A DNA stretch of 64,000 nucleotides from JADGHX01 sp035760965. Its GTDB lineage: Bacteria; Pseudomonadota; Gammaproteobacteria; Steroidobacterales; Steroidobacteraceae. Positions 35,985 through 44,340 of the stretch are shown in pieces. Position numbers and translations under genes: made by a program. Under the pieces are notes generated by a model. That model saw only the letters and a list, made by a program, of their open reading frames with translations, ran no database searches and was not told the origin of the DNA. The stretch covers positions 112,754-176,753 of the forward strand of contig DASTRY010000044.1 in assembly GCA_035760965.1 (NCBI GenBank), given 5' to 3'. Position 1 is the stretch's first letter, and each line of letters opens with the position of its first letter.

Positions 35985-36991
35985 CACGGGAATTGGCTTC
36001 GAAGCTCATCGAGCGCCTGCTGCACGCGGTCGTCGGGCTCATCCTTCAGGCTCAATGTCAGCGACAGCGGGTCAACTTTCGCGGCGCGCTTCATCAGACT
36101 CGGCGTGTAGCTCCACAGCTGCCATTGAGAAGCATCCGGCCGCGACGCTGGAAGTGCCTTGACGCCCGCTTCCTGAGCGATTTTCCACTGCACCGGGCCG
36201 ATCGCATAAACAGGGTGCTCAGGCTCCGCGAGCATCGAGTAGGAGGCCAGTGCGCTCAGCCCCGCCAAGAGTGGCTGAACCCCCTTGATACGGCCTCGAT
36301 GATCGACCCAGACGACACGCTTTACCGGGCTGCGGAGAAACGGCGCGGCCTGTTCCCAGGCCTGTGCAGGCGGATGGTTCACGCGCACGCCGCGCGCTCT
36401 TCCTTCCTGGCTCGCCGTGACTAGCCGCGCGGCCGCAAGCTCGCGCACGGCCCGAGAAAGCGTCATGGCCGTATAGCCCAATTCCGCGACGATCTCAGCA
36501 GCCCTCAGTTCGCCTTCCCATTCCCGACGCAGCAAGGTCGCAATGAATATCGCTTGGGTAGCCGGCGTGAATGCGGTCACCGCCTTCTTCGGTTGGCGAA
36601 AATACTCGCGGAAGTCGATGCCGAGGTCAGGCAGGTAGAGCTGATTGCCGGGCACCACAAACGGGACCTTCTGCTCGACGAGCCTCTTGCGCTCGTAGGA
36701 TGCGAGCGCGCTCGTCGCGAACACGACGGGGCGCTCGGCGATATCCGCCAGCTTGCCGAGCTGCGCGCGCAGGGTGCTCAGAGCGGGCAGCCGCTCTTTG
36801 CGGCTGCTGGCGAGCAGGATTCGCTTATCACGGAGTTGCAGCTCATGCAGGTCAAACGCGTCCTGGAGGAAATAGGGCAGCTTTTGCGCTCCACTCCAGC
36901 GGCGGATGCGCGCATCCGCGCCCAGCGCTTCGTGCAGGTATACCTGCACGCCGGTAGTTAGCGTCTCGTCGGTACGCGCATTGCCTAACAT
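35981..36991 (-). CDS. AbiEi-like HTH regulator/antitoxin partner of a nucleotidyltransferase
   Basis: 336 aa. The middle holds RPVVFATSALASYERKRLVEQKVPFVVPGNQLYLPDLGIDFREYFR, followed by a MarR-like winged helix (TQAIFIATLLRREW, then AAEIVAELGYTAMTLSRAVRELAAARLV). Proteins of this type sit upstream of AbiEii/AbiGii nucleotidyltransferases and act as antitoxin or repressor. The start at 36991 is the ATG nearest the conserved part; an ATG 43 codons earlier is possible. The gene looks intact although its partner is destroyed, so it may have been kept as a regulator or the loss may be recent. Confidence 0.75.
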   Translation of the reverse strand: MLGNARTDETLTTGVQVYLHEALGADARIRRWSGAQKLPYFLQDAFDLHELQLRDKRILLASSRKERLPALSTLRAQLGKLADIAERPVVFATSALASYERKRLVEQKVPFVVPGNQLYLPDLGIDFREYFRQPKKAVTAFTPATQAIFIATLLRREWEGELRAAEIVAELGYTAMTLSRAVRELAAARLVTASQEGRARGVRVNHPPAQAWEQAAPFLRSPVKRVVWVDHRGRIKGVQPLLAGLSALASYSMLAEPEHPVYAIGPVQWKIAQEAGVKALPASRPDASQWQLWSYTPSLMKRAAKVDPLSLTLSLKDEPDDRVQQALDELRSQFPW

Positions 36992-37118
36992 GGCGTCGCC
37001 ATCGACAAAGTCATTGTGCAAATGCTGAGTTAAGTTGCCAAGTAAAGGCGAGTTTCGCGCACCGCTCCGGGTTACTTTGCGGTCGAGCCACGACGCCTTG
37101 AACGCCAATCGCACGCAC

Positions 37119-37153
37119 AAAAAAGGGCGGGGACCCTCGCGGATCCCCGCCCT
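37119..37153 (-). terminator. Rho-independent terminator of the EF-G gene
   Basis: On the minus strand a perfect 10-bp stem (agggcgggga at 37124-37133 pairing with tccccgccct at 37144-37153) is followed by a run of six T (37124-37119). It lies 33 bases after the stop of the EF-G gene and has the classic form. Confidence 0.93.
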
Positions 37154-37185
37154 CGATGTCGTCCGCCGATGCGGAGCGCGCGTCC

Positions 37186-39342
37186 TTACGCGTTCGCCGC
37201 CGCCTTCGCCTTCGCGACTTCCGCGATCACTTCGTCGGCGACGTTCTTCGGCACCGGATCGTAGTGCGAGAACTCCATCGTGTACGACGCGCGACCCGAG
37301 GTCATCGAACGCAGCTGCCCGATGTAGCCGAACATCTCCGACAGCGGCACGGTGGCCACGACCGCGATGTTCGACCCGCGCTCGAGCTGATCCTGGATGG
37401 TGCCGCGCCGGCGGTTCATGTCGCCGATGACATCGCCGAGGTACTCGCCCGGCGTCACGGTCTCCACCTTCATCACGGGCTCGAGCAGGATCGGATTCGC
37501 CTTGCGGATCGCCTCACGGAAGCAGGCCTTCGCTGCGATCTCGAACGTCAGCGCATTCGAGTCGACGTCGTGGTAGCTGCCGTCGATCAGCGTCGCGCGG
37601 AAGTCCACGGTCGGGAAGTGCGCCAGCACGCCGTCCTCCTTCTGCATCCGCAGGCCCTTCTCGACCGAAGGCACGTATTCCTTCGGCACCGAGCCGCCGA
37701 CCGTCTTGTCGACGAATTCGAAGCCCTTACCGCGCTCGAGCGGCTCGAACTCGATCCACACGTCCGCGAACTGGCCCGAGCCGCCCGTCTGCTTCTTGTG
37801 CACGTAGTGCTCGGTGATCTTCTTCAGGAAGGTCTCGCGATACGCCACCTGCGGCTCGCCCATGATGCCTTCGACGTTGAACTCCGTGCGCATGCGGTCG
37901 AGCGTCACCTCGAGGTGCAGCTCGCCCATGCCGCGCAGAATCGTCTGTCCGGTGTCGCGATCCGTCTCGAGGTGCAGCGACGGATCGGCACGCACCATCT
38001 TCGAGAGCGCGTTGCTGAACTTCTCCTGATCGCCCTTGACCTTCGGCTTCACGGACACGCTGATCACGGGATCCGGGAAGCGCATGCGCTCGAGGATGAC
38101 CGGATTCGCGGCGTCGCAGAGCGTGTCGCCGGTCTCCGTCTCCGCGAGCGAGACGAGGGCGATGATGTCGCCGGCACGCGCCTCTTCGATCGGGTTCGCT
38201 TCCTTCGCGAACATCTCCACCATGCGCCCGATCTTCTCGCGCTTGCCGCGAGTGGTGTTCTGCACCGACATGCCCTTGGTCAGCACGCCCGAGTACACAC
38301 GCACGAACGTGAGCGCGCCGTACGCGTCGTTGATCACCTTGAACGCCAGAGCCGCGAACGGCTCGTCGTCGGAGCACTTGCGCTCGCCCACGACGTTGCC
38401 GTCCGCATCGAGCGTCTTGATCGCCGCAACGTCCGTCGGCGACGGCAGATAGTCCACGACCGCGTCCAGCACCTGCTGCACGCCCTTGTTCTTGTACGAA
38501 GAGCCGCACAGCACCGGATTGAACGCGCCGGAGATCGTGCCCTTGCGCAAGCACTTGCGCAGCACGTCGGCGGAGGGCGCGTGGCCTTCCTCCAGGTACT
38601 TCTCCATCGCTGCGTCGTCCATTTCGAGACAGGTGTCGACGAGCTCGCTGCGATACTTCTCGACGTTCGCGAGAATCGCACGGTCCGTCGGCACGGTGAT
38701 GCCGAGCTTGTCCGCGAGGTCGGACGTCACATCGAGCTTTTCCCACTCGGCGTCCTTGTCGTCCGAGTCCCACACGAGCGCCTTCATCTCCACGAGGTCG
38801 ACCATGCCCTTGAAGTTGTCTTCCGAGCCGATCGGGATCTGGATGGGCAGAGGACGCGCGCCGAGGCGCTTCTTGATCATGTCCACGCAGCGCGTGAAGG
38901 ATGCGCCGCTGCGGTCCATCTTGTTCACGTAGCAAATGCGCGGCACGCCGTAGTTGTCGGCGAGACGCCAATTCGTCTCCGACTGCGGCTCGACGCCCGC
39001 CACGCCGTCGAACACCACCACGGCACCGTCCAGCACGCGCAGCGAGCGGTTCACTTCGATGGTGAAGTCGACGTGCCCGGGGGTGTCGATGAGGTTGATC
39101 TTCTTGTTGCGCCAGAACGCGGAGACCGCAGCCGACTGAATCGTGATACCGCGCTTCTGTTCCTGCTCGAGGTAGTCCGTCGTCGTCGACGTCTTGAGAT
39201 CCTTCGTCTCGTGAACGTCGATGATCGTGTGCTTGCGCCCCGTGTAGTACAGGATGCGCTCGGTCGTCGTCGTCTTGCCGGCGTCGACGTGCGCGATGAT
39301 GCCGATGTTGCGAATGTCAGCGAGAGCCGTTGTACGGGGCAT
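37186..39342 (-). CDS. fusA: Translation elongation factor G
   Basis: 718 aa GTPase that drives ribosomal translocation. G motifs: GIIAHVDAGKTTTTERILYYTG, DTPGHVDFTIEV and NKMDRSGASF; domain IV shows TGGSGQFADVWIEF and domain V QLRSMTSGRASYTMEFSHYDPVP. Between the first two motifs the switch I stretch reads TIIDVHETKDLKTSTTTDYLE, a few residues longer than the usual 'KIGEVHDGAATMDWMEQEQ'. The gene stands alone with its own terminator rather than in an rpsL-rpsG-fusA-tuf string, so it could be a second EF-G paralogue. GGAA lies upstream of the ATG. Confidence 0.95.
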   Translation of the reverse strand: MPRTTALADIRNIGIIAHVDAGKTTTTERILYYTGRKHTIIDVHETKDLKTSTTTDYLEQEQKRGITIQSAAVSAFWRNKKINLIDTPGHVDFTIEVNRSLRVLDGAVVVFDGVAGVEPQSETNWRLADNYGVPRICYVNKMDRSGASFTRCVDMIKKRLGARPLPIQIPIGSEDNFKGMVDLVEMKALVWDSDDKDAEWEKLDVTSDLADKLGITVPTDRAILANVEKYRSELVDTCLEMDDAAMEKYLEEGHAPSADVLRKCLRKGTISGAFNPVLCGSSYKNKGVQQVLDAVVDYLPSPTDVAAIKTLDADGNVVGERKCSDDEPFAALAFKVINDAYGALTFVRVYSGVLTKGMSVQNTTRGKREKIGRMVEMFAKEANPIEEARAGDIIALVSLAETETGDTLCDAANPVILERMRFPDPVISVSVKPKVKGDQEKFSNALSKMVRADPSLHLETDRDTGQTILRGMGELHLEVTLDRMRTEFNVEGIMGEPQVAYRETFLKKITEHYVHKKQTGGSGQFADVWIEFEPLERGKGFEFVDKTVGGSVPKEYVPSVEKGLRMQKEDGVLAHFPTVDFRATLIDGSYHDVDSNALTFEIAAKACFREAIRKANPILLEPVMKVETVTPGEYLGDVIGDMNRRRGTIQDQLERGSNIAVVATVPLSEMFGYIGQLRSMTSGRASYTMEFSHYDPVPKNVADEVIAEVAKAKAAANA

Positions 39343-39779
39343 AGCGAGTTTCCATCACAAGTGTCAGTTGATCACGACGAGCGCGCCGCACGGGAGGCAG
39401 CGCTGCTCGACGATCGTGATTCACGCCCTCGCCCTCCCGCGCGCTCGAGGGCCGCTCAATCCGGGGGTGGGGCTGGGATTTGGGGCGCGGATACTATCAG
39501 TAAGGCCCTGATAACACGAGCGCTTTGCGCTCAGATTGCGGGCGTGGTGTCGCCGCGTCGCGCCAGGCCCTCTTCATAGGGGCGGGGTCGCCGCAATCAA
39601 CCGTAGCGGCAGCAAAATCAACGTGTTCGGCGAAGCAGGCGGCATCCGAGCGTGCACCCTGCGTGCGGGCGGTGATTTGCCGTCCGGCCAAGCCCGAGTG
39701 TCGTATCCGGCGCGAGGGGCACGTTACGTCTCGAAAGAGTGAACGCCGCCACGAAACGCGCAGGCGCCGGGGCAGCAGC
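39343..39779. other. Intergenic region between EF-G and the ABC operon's last gene
   Basis: 437 bases without a convincing gene. The right side of the EF-G start must hold its promoter. Small inverted repeats are visible: tatcag...ctgata around 39497-39515, and gagcgc-ttt-gcgctc at about 39517-39531, which could end transcription coming from the left. The remaining bases show no similarity that I can name. Confidence 0.5.
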
Positions 39780-40550
39780 TTAGACGGGAGCGAGCCCTTC
39801 GTGATCGACACCCAGCTCGCGCAGGATGGCGACGCGCAGCTCCTGCGCCTCGCGGCTCGCGAGCCGCCGCGGATGCGGGAAGGGCACCTCGAACGTCGCC
39901 TGAATCCGTGTCGGCCGCGGCGAGAGCACGAGGATGCGATCGGCGAGGTGGATGGCCTCCTCGACGTCGTGCGTGATGAGCATCACCGTGTGCCGCTCCT
40001 TCGCGAGGATGCGCAGCAGCTCGTTGCGCATACGCAGACTCATCAACGCGTCGAGCGCGGAGAACGGCTCGTCCATGTAGAGAATCTCCGGCTTCACGAC
40101 GAGCGCGCGCGCCAGCTCGGCGCGCTTCAACATGCCGCCCGAGAGCTCGTACGGATAGCTCTCCTCGAAGCCCTTGAGGCCGACGATCTCGGCGTACTCG
40201 TCGGCGATCGAGCTCGCGTTGGACTGCGCGTGACCGTTCAGGCCGAACATCAGGTTCTCGCGGACCGTGAGCCAGGGAAAGACCGAGCCCTGCTGCGAGA
40301 TCAGAATGCCCCGGGAATCCGGTTTCGAGCGCGGCGCGCCGTCGATCACGACCGAGCCGGCATCCGCCTGCACGAAGCCCGCGATGATGTTCATGAGCGT
40401 CGACTTGCCGCATCCTGAAGGCCCGACGATCGCGACGAACTCGCCATCGCGCACCTCGAAGCTCACATCGTCGACGACGGCGAGCGTGCCCTTGTCGGAC
40501 GCGAAGCTCTTCCTGAGCGAGCGGACTTCGATCTTGGTCTTAGTGCGCAT
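39780..40550 (-). CDS. ABC transporter ATP-binding protein (NitT/TauT type)
   Basis: 256 aa. Walker A is VGPSGCGKSTLMN, the Q-loop is SQQGSVFPWLTVREN, the signature is ELSGGMLKRAELARAL, Walker B is ILYMDEPFSALDALM, and the H-loop is ITHDVEEAIHLADRI. It resembles SsuB/TauB/NrtD. The signature has MLKRAE where most relatives have MRQRV. It overlaps the permease gene by 11 nt and ends the five-gene operon 43354 to 39780. It energises import by the permease at 40540-41298. Confidence 0.92.
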   Translation of the reverse strand: MRTKTKIEVRSLRKSFASDKGTLAVVDDVSFEVRDGEFVAIVGPSGCGKSTLMNIIAGFVQADAGSVVIDGAPRSKPDSRGILISQQGSVFPWLTVRENLMFGLNGHAQSNASSIADEYAEIVGLKGFEESYPYELSGGMLKRAELARALVVKPEILYMDEPFSALDALMSLRMRNELLRILAKERHTVMLITHDVEEAIHLADRILVLSPRPTRIQATFEVPFPHPRRLASREAQELRVAILRELGVDHEGLAPV

Positions 40551-41298
40551 AGCGCCACCGCACCCACTTGGCGCGCTCGAGCGTGCGCATGAGCCCATCG
40601 AGGAGCAGCCCGATGAGGCCGATGATGATCATGCCGGCGATCACGAGGTCGTAGCGATTTCCGGCGTTGCGCGAATCCATGATCATGTAACCGAGCCCGG
40701 AGTGAAGCGCGATCATCTCCGCCGCCACGACGACGAGCCACGCCACGCCGAGCCCGATGCGCATGCCGACGAGCACCTGCGGCAGCACCGCGGGAATCAC
40801 GACGTGCTTGAACAGCGTGCGGCGCGAGACGCCGAAGTTCTCCGCGGCCCGCAAATACCGCTTCTCGATGGTGTGTACGCCCGCGGTGGTCTGCACGATC
40901 ATCGGGAACACGGAGGAGATGAAGATCAGATAGATCGGGGAGGCATCGCCGACGCCGAACCACAGAATCGCGATCGGTATCCAGGCAATCGGCGAGATCG
41001 GCCGCAGGATCTGAAACACCGGGTTCAGCGTGTGATAGGCGCCGCGCACCCAGCCCATCCACAAGCCGAGCGGCACGGCCACGCAGACGGCCAGCCCGAA
41101 CCCGGTCCCGACGCGCATGAGGGATGCGCCGATGTGGCGCCAGAGCGAGCCGTCCTTCAGCAGCTCGAGCGTGCCCGTGACCACGCCCCAGGGGGTCGGA
41201 AAGATGAGGCTTCCCGTCGCGGCGACGACGATCCACCACGTTGCGAGGAGCAGCGCAATGACCGCGAGCGGCGGCAAGGTGTCCTTGATTCGTTGCAT
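40540..41298 (-). CDS. ABC transporter permease (SsuC/TauC type)
   Basis: 252 aa with about six membrane segments, starting LPPLAVIALLLATWWIVVAATG. The binding-protein-dependent permease motif EAA---G-x9-I-x-LP is present as RAAENFGVSRRTLFKHVVIPAVLPQVLVGMRIGLG. PISPIAWIPIAILWFGVGD is also typical of the nitrate/sulfonate/taurine group. It starts 6 bp after the cupredoxin stop and overlaps the ATPase gene, so it is translated as part of the operon. Confidence 0.92.
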   Translation of the reverse strand: MQRIKDTLPPLAVIALLLATWWIVVAATGSLIFPTPWGVVTGTLELLKDGSLWRHIGASLMRVGTGFGLAVCVAVPLGLWMGWVRGAYHTLNPVFQILRPISPIAWIPIAILWFGVGDASPIYLIFISSVFPMIVQTTAGVHTIEKRYLRAAENFGVSRRTLFKHVVIPAVLPQVLVGMRIGLGVAWLVVVAAEMIALHSGLGYMIMDSRNAGNRYDLVIAGMIIIGLIGLLLDGLMRTLERAKWVRWRYAH

Positions 41299-41304
41299 TT
41301 CGCG

Positions 41305-41718
41305 TCAGCTCAAAGTGTCCAGCAGCTCCCGCACGCGCCAGCGAATGCGCGCCCAGGGCGTCTCGGGGTTCGGTTCCACCTCGATGGTCATCTGGCCGCT
41401 CGCGTGCGCCGTGCAGGCGAACTGGTACTCCGCGGCCCGCTCGAAGGGTAACCGAAAATTCTGGCCGGGCATCATCAGTGTGGGGCCGAAGATCTGCGGG
41501 ACTTCGTCATGGTTCTTCAGCACCAGGATGTCGCGCACCCCGAGCGTGAGACGGATGTGGTCCGGCAGGATGTTCACCTCTTTCCCGGCCATGCGGCTCG
41601 CCCACGTCCCCTTGGGAATCTCGAAGATCTGGTCGCGCGAGGCCGTCTGGATGGGCGCAAAGCCAGCCCAGGCGAGCACCCCCGCGCCGACAATGGCCAG
41701 CATCACACCCGCTCGCAT
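41305..41718 (-). CDS. Membrane-anchored plastocyanin-like cupredoxin
   Basis: 137 aa. An uncleaved or signal-type N-terminal helix (MRAGVMLAIVGAGVLAWAGFAP) precedes a small beta domain with VRDILVLKNHDEVPQIFGPTLM and EYQFACTAHASGQMTIEV. Likely type-1 copper ligands are His70, Cys102, His105 and Met110; the C-x2-H-x4-M spacing is that of plastocyanin and pseudoazurin. It probably carries copper or electrons in the periplasm. Its position between the Sco gene (2-bp gap) and the ABC permease gene (6-bp gap) ties copper chemistry to this transporter. Confidence 0.75.
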   Translation of the reverse strand: MRAGVMLAIVGAGVLAWAGFAPIQTASRDQIFEIPKGTWASRMAGKEVNILPDHIRLTLGVRDILVLKNHDEVPQIFGPTLMMPGQNFRLPFERAAEYQFACTAHASGQMTIEVEPNPETPWARIRWRVRELLDTLS

Positions 41719-41720
41719 GG

Positions 41721-42335
41721 CTATTCCCCGAGCAGGATCTTCAGGTCGTGCACGTAGTCGTCCGGGCTGTGCCCGTACGGCATCAGCGCGCGGATGCGGC
41801 CGCGGCGATCGATCAGGTAGACGAAGGAGGAGTGCACGTACGTGTAATCGCTGCCATACATCTTCTTCTCGGCGCTGATCCCGTAGTCCTTGCGGACGGC
41901 GGCGAGCTGCGCGGGGGAGCCCGTGCCGCCGATGAAGCTCTTGTCGAAGCCGGCGAGGTACTTCTTCATGCGCTCCGGCACGTCGCGCTCGGGATCCACC
42001 GTGATGTAGAGCACCTGGACGTCGGACGCCGCCGGGCCGAGCTTGCGACGCGCATCGGCGAAGACGGCGAGCGTCGTGGGGCAGACCTCGGTGCAGGAGG
42101 TGAAGCCGAACGCGAGCAGCACCACCTTGCCGCGAAACGCGCTCATTTTCAGCTCGGCGCCATTCGAGCCTTGCAGGCTGAACTCCGGGGCCTGTCGCGG
42201 CGGATCGAACACGCCGGCCTTGAGCGCAGGCAGCTGCGATGCGCCGGCCGGCGCGACGGACGCAACGAAGACGAGCGCCATACTGACGAGCGCGAGGCCC
42301 ATCCGCGCAAGCGTTCGAGGCCGCCGGGCGTTCAT
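41721..42335 (-). CDS. SCO1/SenC family copper chaperone or thiol-disulfide protein
   Basis: 204 aa. A signal/anchor helix (ALVSMALVFVASVAPAGA) is followed by a thioredoxin fold with the copper-binding pair Cys81-x3-Cys85 (GFTSCTEVCPTTLA) and the third ligand His168 (YTYVHSSFVYLID). DPERDVPERMKKYLAGF is another Sco landmark. Sco proteins deliver copper to, or reduce cysteines of, the CuA site of cytochrome oxidases and related enzymes. No oxidase subunit is near; instead it overlaps the substrate-binding-protein gene by 4 nt (ATGA) and precedes a cupredoxin. Confidence 0.92.
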   Translation of the reverse strand: MNARRPRTLARMGLALVSMALVFVASVAPAGASQLPALKAGVFDPPRQAPEFSLQGSNGAELKMSAFRGKVVLLAFGFTSCTEVCPTTLAVFADARRKLGPAASDVQVLYITVDPERDVPERMKKYLAGFDKSFIGGTGSPAQLAAVRKDYGISAEKKMYGSDYTYVHSSFVYLIDRRGRIRALMPYGHSPDDYVHDLKILLGE

Positions 42336-43354
42336 AGCGGAATCACCGCCGGCTTCGCGGCGCGTGCGAACCGCTCGTCGACATACTTCTCGTACGGGAT
42401 TTCATGCTTGATCGTGCCCGCCGCGACGGATAGCCGCATCAGCTCGTCGAACTCCGTACGGATCATCCGCAGATCGCCATACGTCACGCGATCCGACGGG
42501 TTCTGCATCACAAAGCGGATGATCTTCGGGTCCTGATTGAAGTATTTCGGCCCGGCGGCGATCTGTACCGCTTTCTCACGGTTCTCGGGCTGCTGGTCGA
42601 GCCACTGGCCGGCACCGAGCACCTGGTTCACGAGGTCCTGCACCATGGCGGGGTTCTCGTGGATGAGCTCATCGCGCACCGTCAGCACACAGCAGATGTA
42701 TTTCGGCCACTCGTCGCGGGTCATGCGCAGCGGCCGCGCGTAGCCGGCGCTCTGCGCAGCGGCGCCGAACGGCTCACCGGTGCAATAGGCGTCCACCGCA
42801 TTCGCGTATAGCGCGGCCGGCATGTCAGGCGGCGGCATCTCGACGATCTCCACGTCCTCGATTTTCATGTCTTCCTGCTCGAGCATCTTGCGCAGGAACA
42901 GATAGTCCACCGCAAAACGGCTGGGCACGGCGACGCGCTTGCCGGTCAGCTGCTTGAAGTGCTGATAGGGCGACTCCGTACGTACCATGATCACGGCGCC
43001 CGACCGATGTCCCAGCGACACGATCTTCACCGGGATGCCCCTGTCGGCGAGATCCATGACGAGCGGCGCGAGCATGTAGCCGGCCTGGATGCGCCCGGCC
43101 ATCAGCGATTCTTTGATCTCCGGCCAGCCGTTGTACTTGCTGTATTCGTATTCGTACTTCGGTACGCCAGCCGGCGCCGCACCGTTGGTGGTGGCGCGGC
43201 CCACGCAGGCAACCGGCAGGGTCAGGTTGCAGGTGACCGGCAAGCCGCCGACGATGAGCGAATTGGGATTTTTCTTCGCACAGCCGGGTAATGCGAGCGG
43301 CAGCGATGCAGCGGCCAGGCCCTGCAGCACGCGTCGTCGCGACACGCTAGACAT
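42332..43354 (-). CDS. ABC transporter substrate-binding lipoprotein (NMT1/NrtA-like)
   Basis: 340 aa. The N-terminus has both a twin-arginine-like motif (SRRRVLQG) and a lipobox LALPGC (Cys25), so it is likely exported and lipid-anchored. The body fits the NMT1/nitrate-taurine binding fold: SLIVGGLPVTCNLTLPVACVG, GRIQAGYMLAPLVMDLADRGIPVKIV, LTGKRVAVPSRFAVDYLFLRKML, and NAVDAYCTGEPFGAAAQ. The ligand is unknown. As first gene of the operon with Sco and cupredoxin genes, it may capture a copper complex or a small thiol/anion; that is inference. Confidence 0.87.
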   Translation of the reverse strand: MSSVSRRRVLQGLAAASLPLALPGCAKKNPNSLIVGGLPVTCNLTLPVACVGRATTNGAAPAGVPKYEYEYSKYNGWPEIKESLMAGRIQAGYMLAPLVMDLADRGIPVKIVSLGHRSGAVIMVRTESPYQHFKQLTGKRVAVPSRFAVDYLFLRKMLEQEDMKIEDVEIVEMPPPDMPAALYANAVDAYCTGEPFGAAAQSAGYARPLRMTRDEWPKYICCVLTVRDELIHENPAMVQDLVNQVLGAGQWLDQQPENREKAVQIAAGPKYFNQDPKIIRFVMQNPSDRVTYGDLRMIRTEFDELMRLSVAAGTIKHEIPYEKYVDERFARAAKPAVIPL

Positions 43355-43424
43355 TCGAATCGACTTCCCCCGAAGTGGGCGATGCGCCCTTCGGTACTGT
43401 AGCCGGATACGTTAGCCTCTCCAA

Positions 43425-44195
43425 ATGCGAAGTGTGGGTTGGCGGGGCGCGTTGGTCGCCGGTGTGATCGTCGTCGCGCTGGGCGGCTGGTTGGCTGTTA
43501 GCGCCGCTCGCATTCGGCATGTGAACGAGGAGATGCGCGCCGCGCGGCCGGAAATCGACCGCATCCTGCAAGCGGCGGAGACGGAGGCGACGCTGCTCGA
43601 TTCCGGCCAGCTCAATCCGCGGATCACGTCGCCTGTCTGGCAGCCCTACGCCGCTGAATCCCACATCGATCTGGGTGATGCGAGCGTGCCACTGCGGCAG
43701 CGGTTCATCGAGCTCACGCGGCGATCGAAGGCGCGCGAGCTCGCCCTGACGCGCCAGTTGCAGATGCACGTGCGCGCGTCGGGGCTGCGGACGATTCTCG
43801 AGCCGGAGAACTTGATCGGCGCTCAGGCGCGCGCGAACGCGCTCGGCGAGATGCCGCGGTATCGCGCTTTCCTCGATGCGTACCTCGAGAGCGTACGTGA
43901 GCTGCAGCGTCAGGCCGAAGCGGACGTGCGCGCGCTCGGTCTGCCGCGGGCGAGCGAGCGGGAAATCATCGCGGGCTACGAGCACAGCAGCGATGCTGCG
44001 GTCAGCGCGGTTCGGCAGTTCGTCGAGCGTGAGAAGAAGGCGCTGAGATCGGCGACTCTGCTCGTGAACTTCATCGATGCGCGCGCCGACGATGCGGAGC
44101 TCCGCAACGGGCGCATCGTGTTTTCGAATGCGTCGCTGCAGACCGAATACGACCGAATGCGCGCGGCGCTTGCCGCAGCCGAGCCGTCTTCCTGA
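43425..44195 (+). CDS. Uncharacterised membrane-anchored helical protein
   Basis: 256 aa. One N-terminal membrane helix (LVAGVIVVALGGWLAV) is followed by a long, mostly helical, charge-rich region without Cys. Notable parts are HVNEEMRAARPEIDRILQAAE, RSKARELALTRQLQMH and REIIAGYEHSSDAAVSAVRQFVEREKKAL. It is probably a periplasmic coiled-coil-like protein. I do not recognise the family. It is divergent from the Sco/ABC operon with 70 bp between starts, so the two may share regulation. Confidence 0.7.
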   Translation: MRSVGWRGALVAGVIVVALGGWLAVSAARIRHVNEEMRAARPEIDRILQAAETEATLLDSGQLNPRITSPVWQPYAAESHIDLGDASVPLRQRFIELTRRSKARELALTRQLQMHVRASGLRTILEPENLIGAQARANALGEMPRYRAFLDAYLESVRELQRQAEADVRALGLPRASEREIIAGYEHSSDAAVSAVRQFVEREKKALRSATLLVNFIDARADDAELRNGRIVFSNASLQTEYDRMRAALAAAEPSS

Positions 44196-44340
44196 ATAGC
44201 GGCGGCCCGGCGACATCATCCCGGGCCGTTCGCGCGGATTCGGCCGCGCGAGTTACCGCAAGGGGGCGACGCAGGCGGGCCGCGACTCGCACGGGCTGCG
44301 CGGCTGACGAATGCAGTCGGCGACTCACGGACTGCGCGCC

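Noticed and set aside
37186..39342. EF-G as part of a str operon
   Set aside because: No rpsL, rpsG or tuf is adjacent, and an intrinsic terminator follows directly.
39497..39811. 104-codon minus-strand frame in the EF-G/ABC gap
   Set aside because: No ribosome site, basic low-complexity composition, and it overlaps the end of the ABC ATPase gene.
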